Below, piece after piece: positions 44,412 through 52,629 of a stretch of DNA of 64,000 nt. Within the stretch, counting starts at the first letter, position 1, and every line of letters starts with the position of its first letter. The translations under genes were made by a program, and so were the position numbers. Below the pieces are notes generated by a model that was not told the origin of the DNA, did not search any database, and saw only the letters and a program-made list of their open reading frames with translations. The stretch covers positions 62,001-126,000 of IMG/VR virus record IMGVR_UViG_3300030419_004857. One strand, written 5' to 3'. The stretch is from a virus.

Positions 44412-44854
44412 AATACCTTTTTCATCCCGTTATCTATTTTTATAAATCCAAACTGGTTATAAAAGGGTATATTCTTGTCAGAGCAATTCAAAATGACTTT
44501 GTAACACTTTTGCTGTTTTGCAGTCTTGATAAGACTCTTGATAAGCAAGCTTCCTATTCCAGCCCCTCTATGAGATCTTAAAACAACCACATCTTCAATG
44601 TGACCCGCAAACTTGCCGCTAATTTTTTGTTCAGTTAAAAGAGAAGCAGTTCCTACAATGTGTGAGCCAGAACTAGCTACGACTATATGATAGCTATCAT
44701 TATCAATAAAGTCATTCCATAGTTTGTCAAAGTTTTTATCTATTTTGTCTTCGTACCATTCTGTCAAATCCACATTTAACGAAGGAGATAATTCATTAAG
44801 TAATTTGAAGTAATGGATGTCAAGATCGGGTCTTTGTAAATTTCTAATCTTCAT
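44408..44854 (-). CDS. GNAT acetyltransferase, GNA1-like
   Basis: 148 residues. AGHIEDVVVLRSHRGAGIGSLLIKSL is the acetyl-CoA binding motif (R-G-x-G-x-G/S), and CYKVILNCSDKNIPFYNQFGF follows. GHIEDVVV, CYK(V/I)xLxC and NxxFYxxFGF match glucosamine-6-phosphate N-acetyltransferase of the eukaryotic GNA1 type more closely than bacterial GNATs. It would give GlcNAc-6-phosphate for UDP-GlcNAc, feeding the glycosyltransferases (inference). Confidence 0.82.
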   Translation of the reverse strand: MKIRNLQRPDLDIHYFKLLNELSPSLNVDLTEWYEDKIDKNFDKLWNDFIDNDSYHIVVASSGSHIVGTASLLTEQKISGKFAGHIEDVVVLRSHRGAGIGSLLIKSLIKTAKQQKCYKVILNCSDKNIPFYNQFGFIKIDNGMKKVL

Positions 44855-45722
44855 GGAATGTTACCATGAATTCTTGAAACGGTTTAGAAATGTGTTTGAA
44901 ATCAAACTGTTTATAATCAATTGTTTTACCCTTCAAATATCTTTCGTTAATGTCCTCGTCAGTTATTCCCGGTTCAATTTCATCCTCTTTGACTCCCTTG
45001 TCATGTATACGATTTATACTGTTATGTATGACCATGCTGTATTCTGGACAGGACATTAAGTAAGGAACCTTTTTTGATAAATTCCCTTCATATAACATTT
45101 TTTGTAGAGTCACTTCGAAATCTGCTTTGCCATAAATTGGAGTCGATGACTCTAGGACATCTTTCAAAACAGAGCTTCTGTATATATGTCCATTTGTAGA
45201 AAAAGGAATTGCAAAGTTTGTGTATGGCTCAATTAACGTAGCATCCCACGCCAAAAATTTGTCCAGAACAAACTCGCCCTCAGATGGAATGTCAGCAAAA
45301 TAGTCTTCGTTCTCGTATGGGTTCTGTATTACGGTATTATTTCCCAATCTCAAGGAGAGGGTACACGGGTTGTATTTGGAAAATAATTCGAAAACGATCC
45401 GGTAAGATAGATCATTGGAAAACAAAACATTTTGGTCGTTAAAGATACATGTTAACAATCTAGCGTTTTTTAGGTAGAAGAGCAGATCGTCACTAAGATT
45501 TGTAGACTCTCTTTCGGCCCATCTTACGGGGTATTTATGACTGTATCTATGTTTTTGATAAAATCTTTGTTGGGCTACCATGTAACCCTTTTGTAGCTCT
45601 GGACTGGAGTATTTATAAAGAACAGTAATGTCAAAAAGGTTTCTTCCATTTTGATACAGACTGTCTAGTAGTAGGTTTAGTTGGGCTGGCTTGTCTTCTG
45701 AGACGATAACTGTGCTAATCAT
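44844..45722 (-). CDS. GT-A-like glycosyltransferase, paralogue A
   Basis: 292 residues from ATG 45722; the upstream ATG at 45740 would add six residues, but alignment with two paralogues (54857-55747 and 55747-56595) starts at this Met (MISTVIVSEDKPAQLNLLLDSL). Shared landmarks are TVLYKYSS, CTLSLRLGNNTV, GHIYRS, INERYLKGKTIDYKQFD. At the presumed DxD position it has FNDQN, against VDDCI and TDDDI in the others, so metal binding looks impaired. Overlaps the GNAT gene by 11 bases. Confidence 0.75.
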   Translation of the reverse strand: MISTVIVSEDKPAQLNLLLDSLYQNGRNLFDITVLYKYSSPELQKGYMVAQQRFYQKHRYSHKYPVRWAERESTNLSDDLLFYLKNARLLTCIFNDQNVLFSNDLSYRIVFELFSKYNPCTLSLRLGNNTVIQNPYENEDYFADIPSEGEFVLDKFLAWDATLIEPYTNFAIPFSTNGHIYRSSVLKDVLESSTPIYGKADFEVTLQKMLYEGNLSKKVPYLMSCPEYSMVIHNSINRIHDKGVKEDEIEPGITDEDINERYLKGKTIDYKQFDFKHISKPFQEFMVTFHED

Positions 45723-45723
45723 A

Positions 45724-46716
45724 TCAGACGATTTCACCATTAGGTAGTTCGCTCTTGCGTGTTTTCATGACAGAGCTTCGTGTTTGTTCAACCCAATCTA
45801 TCGTCTGCTTTAAACCATCTTCTATAGAAGTTTTAGCCTCGAATCCAAGTTTCTGTTTGCATTGAGAAACGTCTAGATATTTTCTTGGTTGTCCTTCGGG
45901 TGGCTGGTCATGCCACACCAGTTTTCCTTCATAGTTCATTATCTCGCATACTTTTGTAATCAAATCTCTGATATTAACTTCAACCCCGTTTCCTACATTA
46001 ATTATGTCTGATCCATGAAATCCTTCCATAGCAAAAATTATACTTTCAACAGCATCGTCAACATATAAAAATTCTCTACTCGTTTGATCATGATTCCATA
46101 CGGGAAATTCTTTTGTACCTTCTTGAATATTATACTTAACTCTAGTGATAATATCTGGAATTATACGATTCCATCTGGGATCAATTTTATCTTCGGGACC
46201 ATATATTGTTGGAAATATCAGTGACGTAGCACTGAACCCGAACTGTTTACCGTAAGCTGCTACAAGCTCCATTAGGGAGCGCTTCGCCACACCATAGGAC
46301 CATAGAAACGGATCTGGAGGACCGTTCCATAAATCCGTTTCCTTAAAAGGAATGGGACATGTGTCTGGATAACTAATTATGGGGGCAGACATAATAAATT
46401 TAAGGCAATTGTAATGTCTTGCCTCTTCTATTACTTTAAGTCCCATATTCAAATTTTCATATATGAATCCGCCGGGATAACGAGCGGAGGCTTCAAAACC
46501 ACCAGTCCTTGCGGCTAGGTGAATTACTATCTCTGGCTGTATACGCTGAAACAACCATCCGACAGTAGACTCCTCCCCCAAATCAGTGCCGCTTCTAGTA
46601 CCACCCACAGCGAAGACATGTTCATATCCCCTGTGTTTTAGAACATTGTAGAGACGGGTTCCCAAAAAGCCCTTGCCGCCCGTTATAAGAATCCTGTGGT
46701 GCTTTTGAATTTCCAT
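45724..46716 (-). CDS. GDP-fucose-synthase-like epimerase/reductase, divergent
   Basis: 330 residues. GGKGFLG, FLYVDDA, INVGNG, PEGQPRKYLDVS fit the GDP-L-fucose synthase family. YGVAK keeps the catalytic Tyr and Lys, but the usual SS-C segment reads SAPIISYP (Cys lost) and the later His is Arg (RWNRIIPD). Different residues are lost than in the 9990 relative. It touches the thioredoxin-fold gene and precedes the paralogue A transferase. Confidence 0.83.
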   Translation of the reverse strand: MEIQKHHRILITGGKGFLGTRLYNVLKHRGYEHVFAVGGTRSGTDLGEESTVGWLFQRIQPEIVIHLAARTGGFEASARYPGGFIYENLNMGLKVIEEARHYNCLKFIMSAPIISYPDTCPIPFKETDLWNGPPDPFLWSYGVAKRSLMELVAAYGKQFGFSATSLIFPTIYGPEDKIDPRWNRIIPDIITRVKYNIQEGTKEFPVWNHDQTSREFLYVDDAVESIIFAMEGFHGSDIINVGNGVEVNIRDLITKVCEIMNYEGKLVWHDQPPEGQPRKYLDVSQCKQKLGFEAKTSIEDGLKQTIDWVEQTRSSVMKTRKSELPNGEIV

Positions 46717-47042
46717 TATAGCTCTTCTAAGAAAGTTACCAATTCTTCTGGTGGCATATTGTTAGCCTTCTTTTTGACGTTATGTTCTTCATCCATGATA
46801 ACCACCGTGGGATATCTCTCTATTTGGAATTCTGATATCAAGTGCTGGTTTTCTGGATTGTCTAGAAAAAGAAAATGCGGTTTTCCACCGTAATAAGCTT
46901 TGGACGCCTTGACAACTTTGCCATCTGTCCAAACCTGATCCTTCATTTGTTTACAGTGTGGACACCAGTTAGTAACAAAAACTACTATTTGATGTTTTTT
47001 CTTTTTACAGCCTGACCCAAACAGTTTGTCAAACATATCCAA
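46716..47042 (-). CDS. Thioredoxin-fold protein (WCPHC)
   Basis: 108 residues. IVVFVTNWCPHCKQMKDQVW gives a CxxC active site with Pro-His rather than Gly-Pro, suggesting a more oxidising, glutaredoxin/DsbA-like potential. FQIERYPTVVIMD has the cis-Pro. The N-terminus (MDMFDKLFGSGCKKKK) has an extra Cys but no hydrophobic signal, so it is cytoplasmic. It lies downstream of the exported protease gene and one base from the epimerase gene. Electron donor for Cys-rich proteins or for the RNR CxxxxC is possible. Confidence 0.85.
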   Translation of the reverse strand: MDMFDKLFGSGCKKKKHQIVVFVTNWCPHCKQMKDQVWTDGKVVKASKAYYGGKPHFLFLDNPENQHLISEFQIERYPTVVIMDEEHNVKKKANNMPPEELVTFLEEL

Positions 47043-47043
47043 C

Positions 47044-47958
47044 CTATTTCAAAAGAGTTGGGAACCTAATACTATCTTTGGTTGTTATAGATTTTCCATC
47101 GGTTTTAGACGGAGTGCCACCTTCAGTTGGTAGCGATACAATGTCCTTTAGGGAAGGAACATCTGTGGTCGTATCTATAGCCCACAAGATAGACTCTTTT
47201 TTTGCCCACGTTCTCATACGTCGAACTGGGACAATAAAGTTAAAGGTTTCTCCAGCACCTCTTACAAGCATTCCTACATATTGGCCAGCCTTATCTCCAG
47301 ACCTCTCACTTAGAAAGACACCGCCACCGCTTGAACCGGGAAATGCCGTCACGGTGGTCTGATCGAAGACAACGCCGTCTCCTGAGCCTAAATCAAGAAC
47401 TCTACCGACTTGAGAACAAATACCTCGCGTCATCGAATTACTTCCGACTTGGCCTAGTAATGAGCCTACATGATATAATTCAGTACCCACAGTGGTTGGA
47501 GTATTTTCTGCATAGAAGGTGGTGGTTTTAGTGATAAAGCCCTTCTTTCTCACCATAAGCAAGGCAAGATCTTCACCGTTTTCTGAATCACTGTATTTGA
47601 TAACCTTGGCGTCCATTTTCAGTTCGCCAACACGCCTCCCATCTTCTATAAGCTCCTTAACAATCTGAGCGTCCTTGAATTCAACCACAGTTGTGGTCCG
47701 ACCATCCTTTATCACCTTTCTAACGGATCTTAGATTGTCTACAACGTGTCCAGCAGTCCAGACGAAATTAATTTTTTCTACTCTGCCGGGTGAGACTAGA
47801 ACATCTCTAGTAATCAGAACACCGGAGCCTTCCCCAAGGCCAGACTTTACTGTTACAGATACGTCCTGTAAGTGTTGGTAAAGCTGCTTGTCCGCTGAGA
47901 ATGCGGAGGAGCCGAGGACAAAGAGTAATACAATAGTACCTAAGATCGCTTTTTTCAT
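47044..47958 (-). CDS. Secreted trypsin-like serine protease
   Basis: 304 residues from ATG 47958 (GGAAGGAAACC upstream; the ATG at 47979 lacks a ribosome site). MKKAILGTIVLLFVLGSSAFSA is a Sec signal peptide with a type I cleavage site. Triad: WTAGHV (His), GEDLALL (Asp), TAFPGSSGGGVFL (Ser, G-x-S-G-G). No PDZ domain follows. It would act in the periplasm or outside the cell. It sits downstream of a terminator and next to the membrane-anchored relative at 48842-50830. Confidence 0.88.
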   Translation of the reverse strand: MKKAILGTIVLLFVLGSSAFSADKQLYQHLQDVSVTVKSGLGEGSGVLITRDVLVSPGRVEKINFVWTAGHVVDNLRSVRKVIKDGRTTTVVEFKDAQIVKELIEDGRRVGELKMDAKVIKYSDSENGEDLALLMVRKKGFITKTTTFYAENTPTTVGTELYHVGSLLGQVGSNSMTRGICSQVGRVLDLGSGDGVVFDQTTVTAFPGSSGGGVFLSERSGDKAGQYVGMLVRGAGETFNFIVPVRRMRTWAKKESILWAIDTTTDVPSLKDIVSLPTEGGTPSKTDGKSITTKDSIRFPTLLK

Positions 47959-47984
47959 GGTTTCCTTCCTTAGTGTCATTGGGG

Positions 47985-48016
47985 AAAAAATAAGGGGTTT
48001 TTGTCCAGAACCCCTT
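47985..48016 (-). terminator. Intrinsic terminator
   Basis: AAGGGGTT (47992-47999) pairs with AACCCCTT (48009-48016), with a nine-base loop. On the minus strand it is followed by ATTTTTT. It ends the transcript through 48034-48822, separating it from the protease gene. Confidence 0.85.
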
Positions 48017-48033
48017 AACTGGCGTTTATTTTA

Positions 48034-48822
48034 CTAAACGGTTTCACCACCCTGCATTCTACGCTCTAGCTCACGCTGGGGCGAGTTTCCATCATTTTCC
48101 GCAACGCCGGGGGCAACCTGAACGTTGGGAGTAGAGATAGCACGCAGTTCATCTTCTGTAAATTCACTACCAAGGGCCGGATGCTTGATCCATTCGATGG
48201 TTGGAATATGACTAACATCATAGTTGGCAAAATGCTCTGCTGTCAGATAGTACGGGTTTTCATCATCGAAAACTGCATGAGCTTCGACAACAGGAACCCT
48301 GAATAATTCAACAGCCATAAGACGATAAGCCTCACGGAAAAGCTTCTTCATTTCTACAGCGGTAGAATCACTCCAGTCATTAGCCCAAGTGTTCTCGGAA
48401 AGCTGAGCAATGTCACTCATGCCCTGAAGGCATAGCTCAATCCATCTTCGGCAATAGTCATTCTTAACATCAAAATAACGAACTGGATAAATCTTGAAGG
48501 CTCTACGCTCGTGTGTAATATGGTGAGCTTCGAGTCTTTCCATGTTATCCGGCTTAGTGTTTGTGTCAATTAGATTGCACAGACGAACAAACATATTGTG
48601 ATGATGCTTGACGGCAGATAGTGTCGGCGGGCCGGGAACGAAGCAGTCAGTACGTACACTGAAAGCCTGAAGATGTTCTCCAACCTTTTCAAACAGCCTA
48701 GCCATTGCCATGTTATAGGTTTCTTTGTTGTCTCCAACATTAGGAATGCCCCACTTGACCCCCTCAAACATGTAGGGAAGTATGGCGTCGTGAGTCGGAA
48801 TTACCAAATTTTCGTTAGACAT
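48034..48822 (-). CDS. Uncharacterised protein in the protease region
   Basis: 262 residues, helical, many His/Tyr/Trp. Segments AHHITHERRAF, YCRRWIELCLQGMSDI and AVELFRVPVVEAHAVFDD. It has no signal peptide or TM. It is followed by a strong terminator and preceded by 19 bases after the membrane-anchored protease. In that setting it may be a virion or maturation protein. No family recognised. Confidence 0.6.
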   Translation of the reverse strand: MSNENLVIPTHDAILPYMFEGVKWGIPNVGDNKETYNMAMARLFEKVGEHLQAFSVRTDCFVPGPPTLSAVKHHHNMFVRLCNLIDTNTKPDNMERLEAHHITHERRAFKIYPVRYFDVKNDYCRRWIELCLQGMSDIAQLSENTWANDWSDSTAVEMKKLFREAYRLMAVELFRVPVVEAHAVFDDENPYYLTAEHFANYDVSHIPTIEWIKHPALGSEFTEDELRAISTPNVQVAPGVAENDGNSPQRELERRMQGGETV

Positions 48823-48841
48823 AGTAGATCACCCACTTTCT

Positions 48842-50830
48842 TTATTCGATATTAAATTTTTCTTTAAGTCTCTGACGTAATAGCGTATCAATTTGATTCA
48901 TTGTCATAGTTTGGTCATTTTGATATTCGTTGACCAACTCTCCAAATATAGTCATGATTTGTTCAGCAGTAGCTTGTTTTCTGGTGCTGAACGGAACATT
49001 CAAAAATTGTGGTGGCAATCCATGCGCCGCAACAACTTGTTGGTAATGAGGTTCAACAACCGGAAGTCCTCCATAGGGAGCAAATCCGGGGTGAAGACCT
49101 CCTTGTTGTAAATCCTTGTCGATATCATTGGTTGTTTTGCCCTGCGGCAATGATTCTAGGGGCATTACATACTCGTTGTCGTGCGAATGTTTATGGTTAT
49201 GAATATGTTCATGCTCATGTATATGTTTTTCGACCTCTGAACACCCAGAGGCGTCTCCATCTATATTATACCCCTCTTCTCGATCATTGTCAATTTCTTT
49301 TTCGTCTTCTTCTTCTTTTCTTCGTCTTCGTCTCCTATTTAGTAGGAATGGAACGCCATATTTAAGAGCAAGCATTCCTAAGCTTGCTCCACCGAGGGTA
49401 AAACTGACATTCTCAACCGTATTGCCATTTCCTCCAGTCACATCATCCATGTAATGTCCAGAGCCTTCTTTAAGATTTGATATCTCTCCATCTTTTTCTA
49501 CAATAAATCCTAACAACTGGTCTATTCTAGATTTTAAAGTATCTTTTTGGCCTTCAACAGTTCCCAAAAGATCTCTCAACCCGTTTACCTCATTTTGAGA
49601 GTCCAATAGACTGCTGTTAGTTCCACTAAGCTCAGCCTTTAAGCTTTCAGACAAAGCCTCTAGATTTGTAAGCTTCTCTTTTAGCTCGGTAATCTTATCA
49701 AGGTACTCCTGACGCTCTTTGTCAAAATCAGGTGGGGGATCAACAGGATCGCCGGGATCAGGTCTTCCCGGCCAACCGTTAAATCCACCACCGTTGTCAG
49801 GAGGTTGAGGGTTTGGGTTTGGGTTTGGGTTCGGTGGTGGACAACGGTTAAATGGACACCACGGGAACAGACCATTACCTTCGTATAGCTCTCCAACTCT
49901 TATTCCACCGTAGTATCTTGCAGTATCTGCAATACCACCATCCTGAAACTTGAGTTCGGGGCAAAACATAAATTCACCCTTCTTGGTTCTCCTGAGACCA
50001 CCATCTTTTGGTATGACAACATGGTCACTAATCTTGTGCCCACAGTGCGGACAAACCTGATTCAATCTTTCTTTTGCGGATTTTTTAGTCTCGTCTTTCT
50101 CATAAACAACATTATATGAAGCCTCTATAGGATGTCCCTGACCGTCACCTTCTATGATAGCATAAATCTGTTTTAGAGATAGGCCAGCACCATAATCTGT
50201 AGGACCATCGTCAGTCCAAGCACCGTCGCCAACTCTCCAAGCAAGAAGGATACCTATTCTGGTTTGTAGTTCTCCTTCGCTATCTTTAACATTAATAAGT
50301 ACGCCGCTGCCAGATTGCCCACCGATAGGAGCGGCATTGAAACTAACAGTGGCTCCATGATTTCTAATAACCCTGCCCTTCCAAGAGCAAGCCCATTGTG
50401 CAGAGGGGCATCCGCCAGCTATAACAAGATCGTTGGCCTTTATCGGTGTTCCCTTTGGAGCTAGAGGAATAACTCTGGGAGGATAATGACCAAAATACTT
50501 TTTCTTAACTGATATAATAGACAGATCTAAAGCTGTTCCATCTTCATAAGCAGTATACTCTGTCTTAAAAGGAATCATTGCGGATTTATAGCCGTCTTGA
50601 AAGAACTCTACATGGCCTCTTCTGGCTCGACCTACAACGTGTCCGTTTGTTAGGATATAGTACTTGTCTTCATCTTCTTGGAAGACCGTGCCTGAACCTC
50701 TACCCTCACTGGTATTAACCCTACATACTCCTTCCAAAGCCTCGTCCATCGTAAGCGGTTTGGCAAAACCTAAAGCTGGGAAGAGCGTCATTATTGCCAA
50801 AACTACAACAGCTTGTATTAGTTTTTTCAT
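48842..50830 (-). CDS. Membrane-anchored trypsin-like protease with zinc ribbon, coiled coil and His-rich tail
   Basis: 662 residues, five parts. Residues 1-24: Sec signal peptide (VVVLAIMTLFPALGFAK). 25-235: chymotrypsin-fold protease, with TNGHVV (His), ALDLSII (Asp) and GGQSGSGVLI (Ser). 260-295: CPHCG...CPELKF zinc site. 340-365: Pro-Asn repeat (PNPNPNPNPQPP), Gly-rich. 380-470: coiled coil. 490-510: TM helix (SFTLGGASLGMLALKYGVPF), then RRRRRRK stop-transfer, acidic stretch, and a His-rich tail (HIHEHEHIHNHKHSH). Protease outside, His-rich tail inside. Fusion not known to me. Confidence 0.87.
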   Translation of the reverse strand: MKKLIQAVVVLAIMTLFPALGFAKPLTMDEALEGVCRVNTSEGRGSGTVFQEDEDKYYILTNGHVVGRARRGHVEFFQDGYKSAMIPFKTEYTAYEDGTALDLSIISVKKKYFGHYPPRVIPLAPKGTPIKANDLVIAGGCPSAQWACSWKGRVIRNHGATVSFNAAPIGGQSGSGVLINVKDSEGELQTRIGILLAWRVGDGAWTDDGPTDYGAGLSLKQIYAIIEGDGQGHPIEASYNVVYEKDETKKSAKERLNQVCPHCGHKISDHVVIPKDGGLRRTKKGEFMFCPELKFQDGGIADTARYYGGIRVGELYEGNGLFPWCPFNRCPPPNPNPNPNPQPPDNGGGFNGWPGRPDPGDPVDPPPDFDKERQEYLDKITELKEKLTNLEALSESLKAELSGTNSSLLDSQNEVNGLRDLLGTVEGQKDTLKSRIDQLLGFIVEKDGEISNLKEGSGHYMDDVTGGNGNTVENVSFTLGGASLGMLALKYGVPFLLNRRRRRRKEEEDEKEIDNDREEGYNIDGDASGCSEVEKHIHEHEHIHNHKHSHDNEYVMPLESLPQGKTTNDIDKDLQQGGLHPGFAPYGGLPVVEPHYQQVVAAHGLPPQFLNVPFSTRKQATAEQIMTIFGELVNEYQNDQTMTMNQIDTLLRQRLKEKFNIE
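49809..49829 (+). repeat. Perfect G-quadruplex motif (GGGTTT repeat)
   Basis: Four GGG runs separated by TTT on the plus strand (GGG at 49809-49811, 49815-49817, 49821-49823, 49827-49829). It encodes, on the minus strand, the Pro-Asn repeat of the protease. The G-rich strand is the template for transcription of that gene, so a G4 would impede RNA polymerase. Confidence 0.85.
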
Positions 50831-50835
50831 GACCT

Positions 50836-51489
50836 TTACCAGTCCTTACTGATGGTGAATTGATACTTGAAAAGTGCTGACCTAGCTAAATCAGCGGGCG
50901 TAACAGCCGTGTCTGCTAAGTACGGCACTGGATCTACATACGCTTTGCGGTAAGCATAAGCGACAGCAGTGCTGCACACGAAGACATTTGTTGGTTCTTC
51001 ATCCTTGATATTCTGTTTTGCTAACCTACAGAACGGTAAATAGTGCTTAGCTAATTTCATGAAGTTTTTCCAGCCATAGGGTAGGCCGGTAAGATCTAGC
51101 ATAACATCCGAAACCGAATGAGCGACAGATTCACTAAAGATATCTATTTGCTCTTTTTCCTCATATGCAACCTTTATAGATCTTTGCTCTTCATTACTAG
51201 GCCAGCCGCTAAATTTATTGTGGTGCAATATATGAGCCGGTCTGAATACATCAATATTATCCGGGTGTGTTTCAACTTGACTCTTTAGAGAAACAGATCT
51301 AGCGCCTTTAAATTCTCTAAATTCTACACACTCCAAATTTCTTCCATCCCAATGGGCCATAGCCGCATGACTATGAACACCGCTCCCATATCTTTTTATC
51401 AACCAAGAAATTAGTCCCTCACCACGAAAGAGAAGCACGTCTGCCTCTTTGATGTACGTCTTGGCTTCGTGATAAGGAACTAAAATCAT
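50836..51489 (-). CDS. YiiX-like (permuted NlpC/P60) papain-fold peptidase
   Basis: 217 residues. DVLLFRGEGLISWLIKRYGSGVHSHAAMAHW is the His-bearing segment, and NVFVCSTAVAYAYRKA holds the catalytic Cys, in the order of the YiiX/NlpC-like group. No signal peptide. It is preceded by a one-TM protein of 106 residues, so a lysis or envelope-penetration pair is possible. It starts 3 bases from that gene and precedes the membrane-anchored protease. Confidence 0.75.
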   Translation of the reverse strand: MILVPYHEAKTYIKEADVLLFRGEGLISWLIKRYGSGVHSHAAMAHWDGRNLECVEFREFKGARSVSLKSQVETHPDNIDVFRPAHILHHNKFSGWPSNEEQRSIKVAYEEKEQIDIFSESVAHSVSDVMLDLTGLPYGWKNFMKLAKHYLPFCRLAKQNIKDEEPTNVFVCSTAVAYAYRKAYVDPVPYLADTAVTPADLARSALFKYQFTISKDW

Positions 51490-51491
51490 TA

Positions 51492-51812
51492 CTATTTTTC
51501 TTCCAGCTTTTTGTCTATTCTATCTAATATGTCAGCAATTCTCCTTTGATCATTGACTATTTGCGTCATGATTTGCTGCATATCTTTTTGAACTTCTGCC
51601 CAGCTTCTGGGCACATAAACTAGCGGAGTCCCGTCTGAGTCTTGTCTGGATATAACTTTATAAGTATGTTGCATCCAGTCTCGCTCTTCATCCATAAGAA
51701 CAGATTTTGGCGGAACAGATTTTAAAATTAGAATTTCAATGACCTTCCCTAAACCCATAACTATGGCAACTATAGCTGCCAACGCCGGAATCGAAAGAAT
51801 GTCTACATCCAT
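51492..51812 (-). CDS. One-TM protein with C-terminal coiled coil
   Basis: 106 residues from ATG 51812, which has GGAG nine bases upstream; the TTG at 51869 is inside the hairpin region and less likely. IPALAAIVAIVMGLGKVIEILIL is the membrane helix. The C-terminus (EVQKDMQQIMTQIVNDQRRIADILDRIDKKLEEK) is a clear coiled coil. It resembles small phage lysis or tail-tube/anchor proteins. It lies directly upstream of the papain-like peptidase. Confidence 0.6.
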   Translation of the reverse strand: MDVDILSIPALAAIVAIVMGLGKVIEILILKSVPPKSVLMDEERDWMQHTYKVISRQDSDGTPLVYVPRSWAEVQKDMQQIMTQIVNDQRRIADILDRIDKKLEEK

Positions 51813-51833
51813 CAATTTATTCTCCAGAAAAGG

Positions 51834-51863
51834 GTCAGGGGGCCACGCTTGTGACCCCCATGA
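51834..51863 (-). terminator. Hairpin after the structural gene, probable terminator
   Basis: GGGGG...CAC (51838-51846) pairs imperfectly with GTG-ACCCCC (51851-51859). On the minus strand CCCTTTT follows. Position just behind the single structural gene supports termination; the T-run is short. Confidence 0.55.
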
Positions 51864-51881
51864 CCACAAAAAAATTATGGA

Positions 51882-52541
51882 TTAGCCACCAGTGACAGCA
51901 CTGTAATCCATGAGGTTTTCAACTCCCGTGCCGTCGCCACTTACAGAAGCGCCGTCAAAGTTTACGAAGTTGATAAGTACTGCAAACTCGCCCGGAATAG
52001 CTCTGCTTGCTGCGGCAGCACTATCAGCAGATGCGCCTCCACCAACCGGATTGATATAGGTAGACTTCGTACCCTTGCCGGTTCTAGTGCCGCTAAGAGC
52101 GCCCGTACCGAATATATCAAGGATCGTGTCGGCCCAAGTACCATATTGGTAATTGCTTTCAGTACTATGAATGTTTCCAGCGGGACGACTTGTGCCATCG
52201 GAGCCGAGGACATTCAGAATATCTGCGGTAGCCGCCTTGCCACCAATAAGTGTTTGCACTCCGCGAGCCAAAAAGCCACTGTTGGCTTTTGTTCTTGAGA
52301 CTGCATGACCGCTTGGGTTGTAAGCAAGGTCTTGACTTGAAACAGTTTTGTCTACCCAAGTCGAATCAAATACTAGTGAACCATAAGAATCAGCACCATC
52401 TACTAAGGAGATGATATCTTTGTTTGTCCACCTAGAACTAGAGATGGTTCCGCCATGTGCAATTACGCCACTGTCGGAATCTCCGCTAACTCCAGTTACA
52501 ACGCCGCCTGTAGCCGTCTGTGTATGTGTGCTCGTAGCCAT
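51882..52541 (-). CDS. Putative structural protein, single-gene transcription unit
   Basis: 219 residues, rich in Gly, Ser, Thr and Ala; beta-like (DIISLVDGADSYGSLVFDSTW). No TM or signal. It has its own promoter-like element (52608-52622), the longest 5' untranslated region here (about 65 bases) and a hairpin at its end, the layout of an abundant virion protein. The composition and the start MAT echo the protein at 6719-7429. Which virion part it forms is unknown. Confidence 0.6.
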   Translation of the reverse strand: MATSTHTQTATGGVVTGVSGDSDSGVIAHGGTISSSRWTNKDIISLVDGADSYGSLVFDSTWVDKTVSSQDLAYNPSGHAVSRTKANSGFLARGVQTLIGGKAATADILNVLGSDGTSRPAGNIHSTESNYQYGTWADTILDIFGTGALSGTRTGKGTKSTYINPVGGGASADSAAAASRAIPGEFAVLINFVNFDGASVSGDGTGVENLMDYSAVTGG

Positions 52542-52594
52542 GATATTGCCTTTCTATAAGCAATGATCGATTCCTTTATTTCCTATTTATTGAT

Positions 52595-52622
52595 AGTCCA
52601 GTCCTTGTATATTATACACCAT
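52595..52622 (-). promoter_or_regulatory. Putative promoter ATGGTGTATAATATA with downstream ACTGGACT
   Basis: On the minus strand ATGGTGTATAATATA (52622-52608), identical over 13 bases to the motif at 6677-6689, then ACTGGACT (52602-52595) 8 bases after TATAAT as at 22425-22432. It lies in an 88-base gap between a sigma-factor gene and the putative structural gene. Confidence 0.6.
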
Positions 52623-52629
52623 AAAGAAA

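Noticed and set aside
46716-47042. Lipoprotein signal on the thioredoxin (GSGC near the start)
   Set aside because: No hydrophobic stretch before the Cys and no Leu at -3, so no lipobox.
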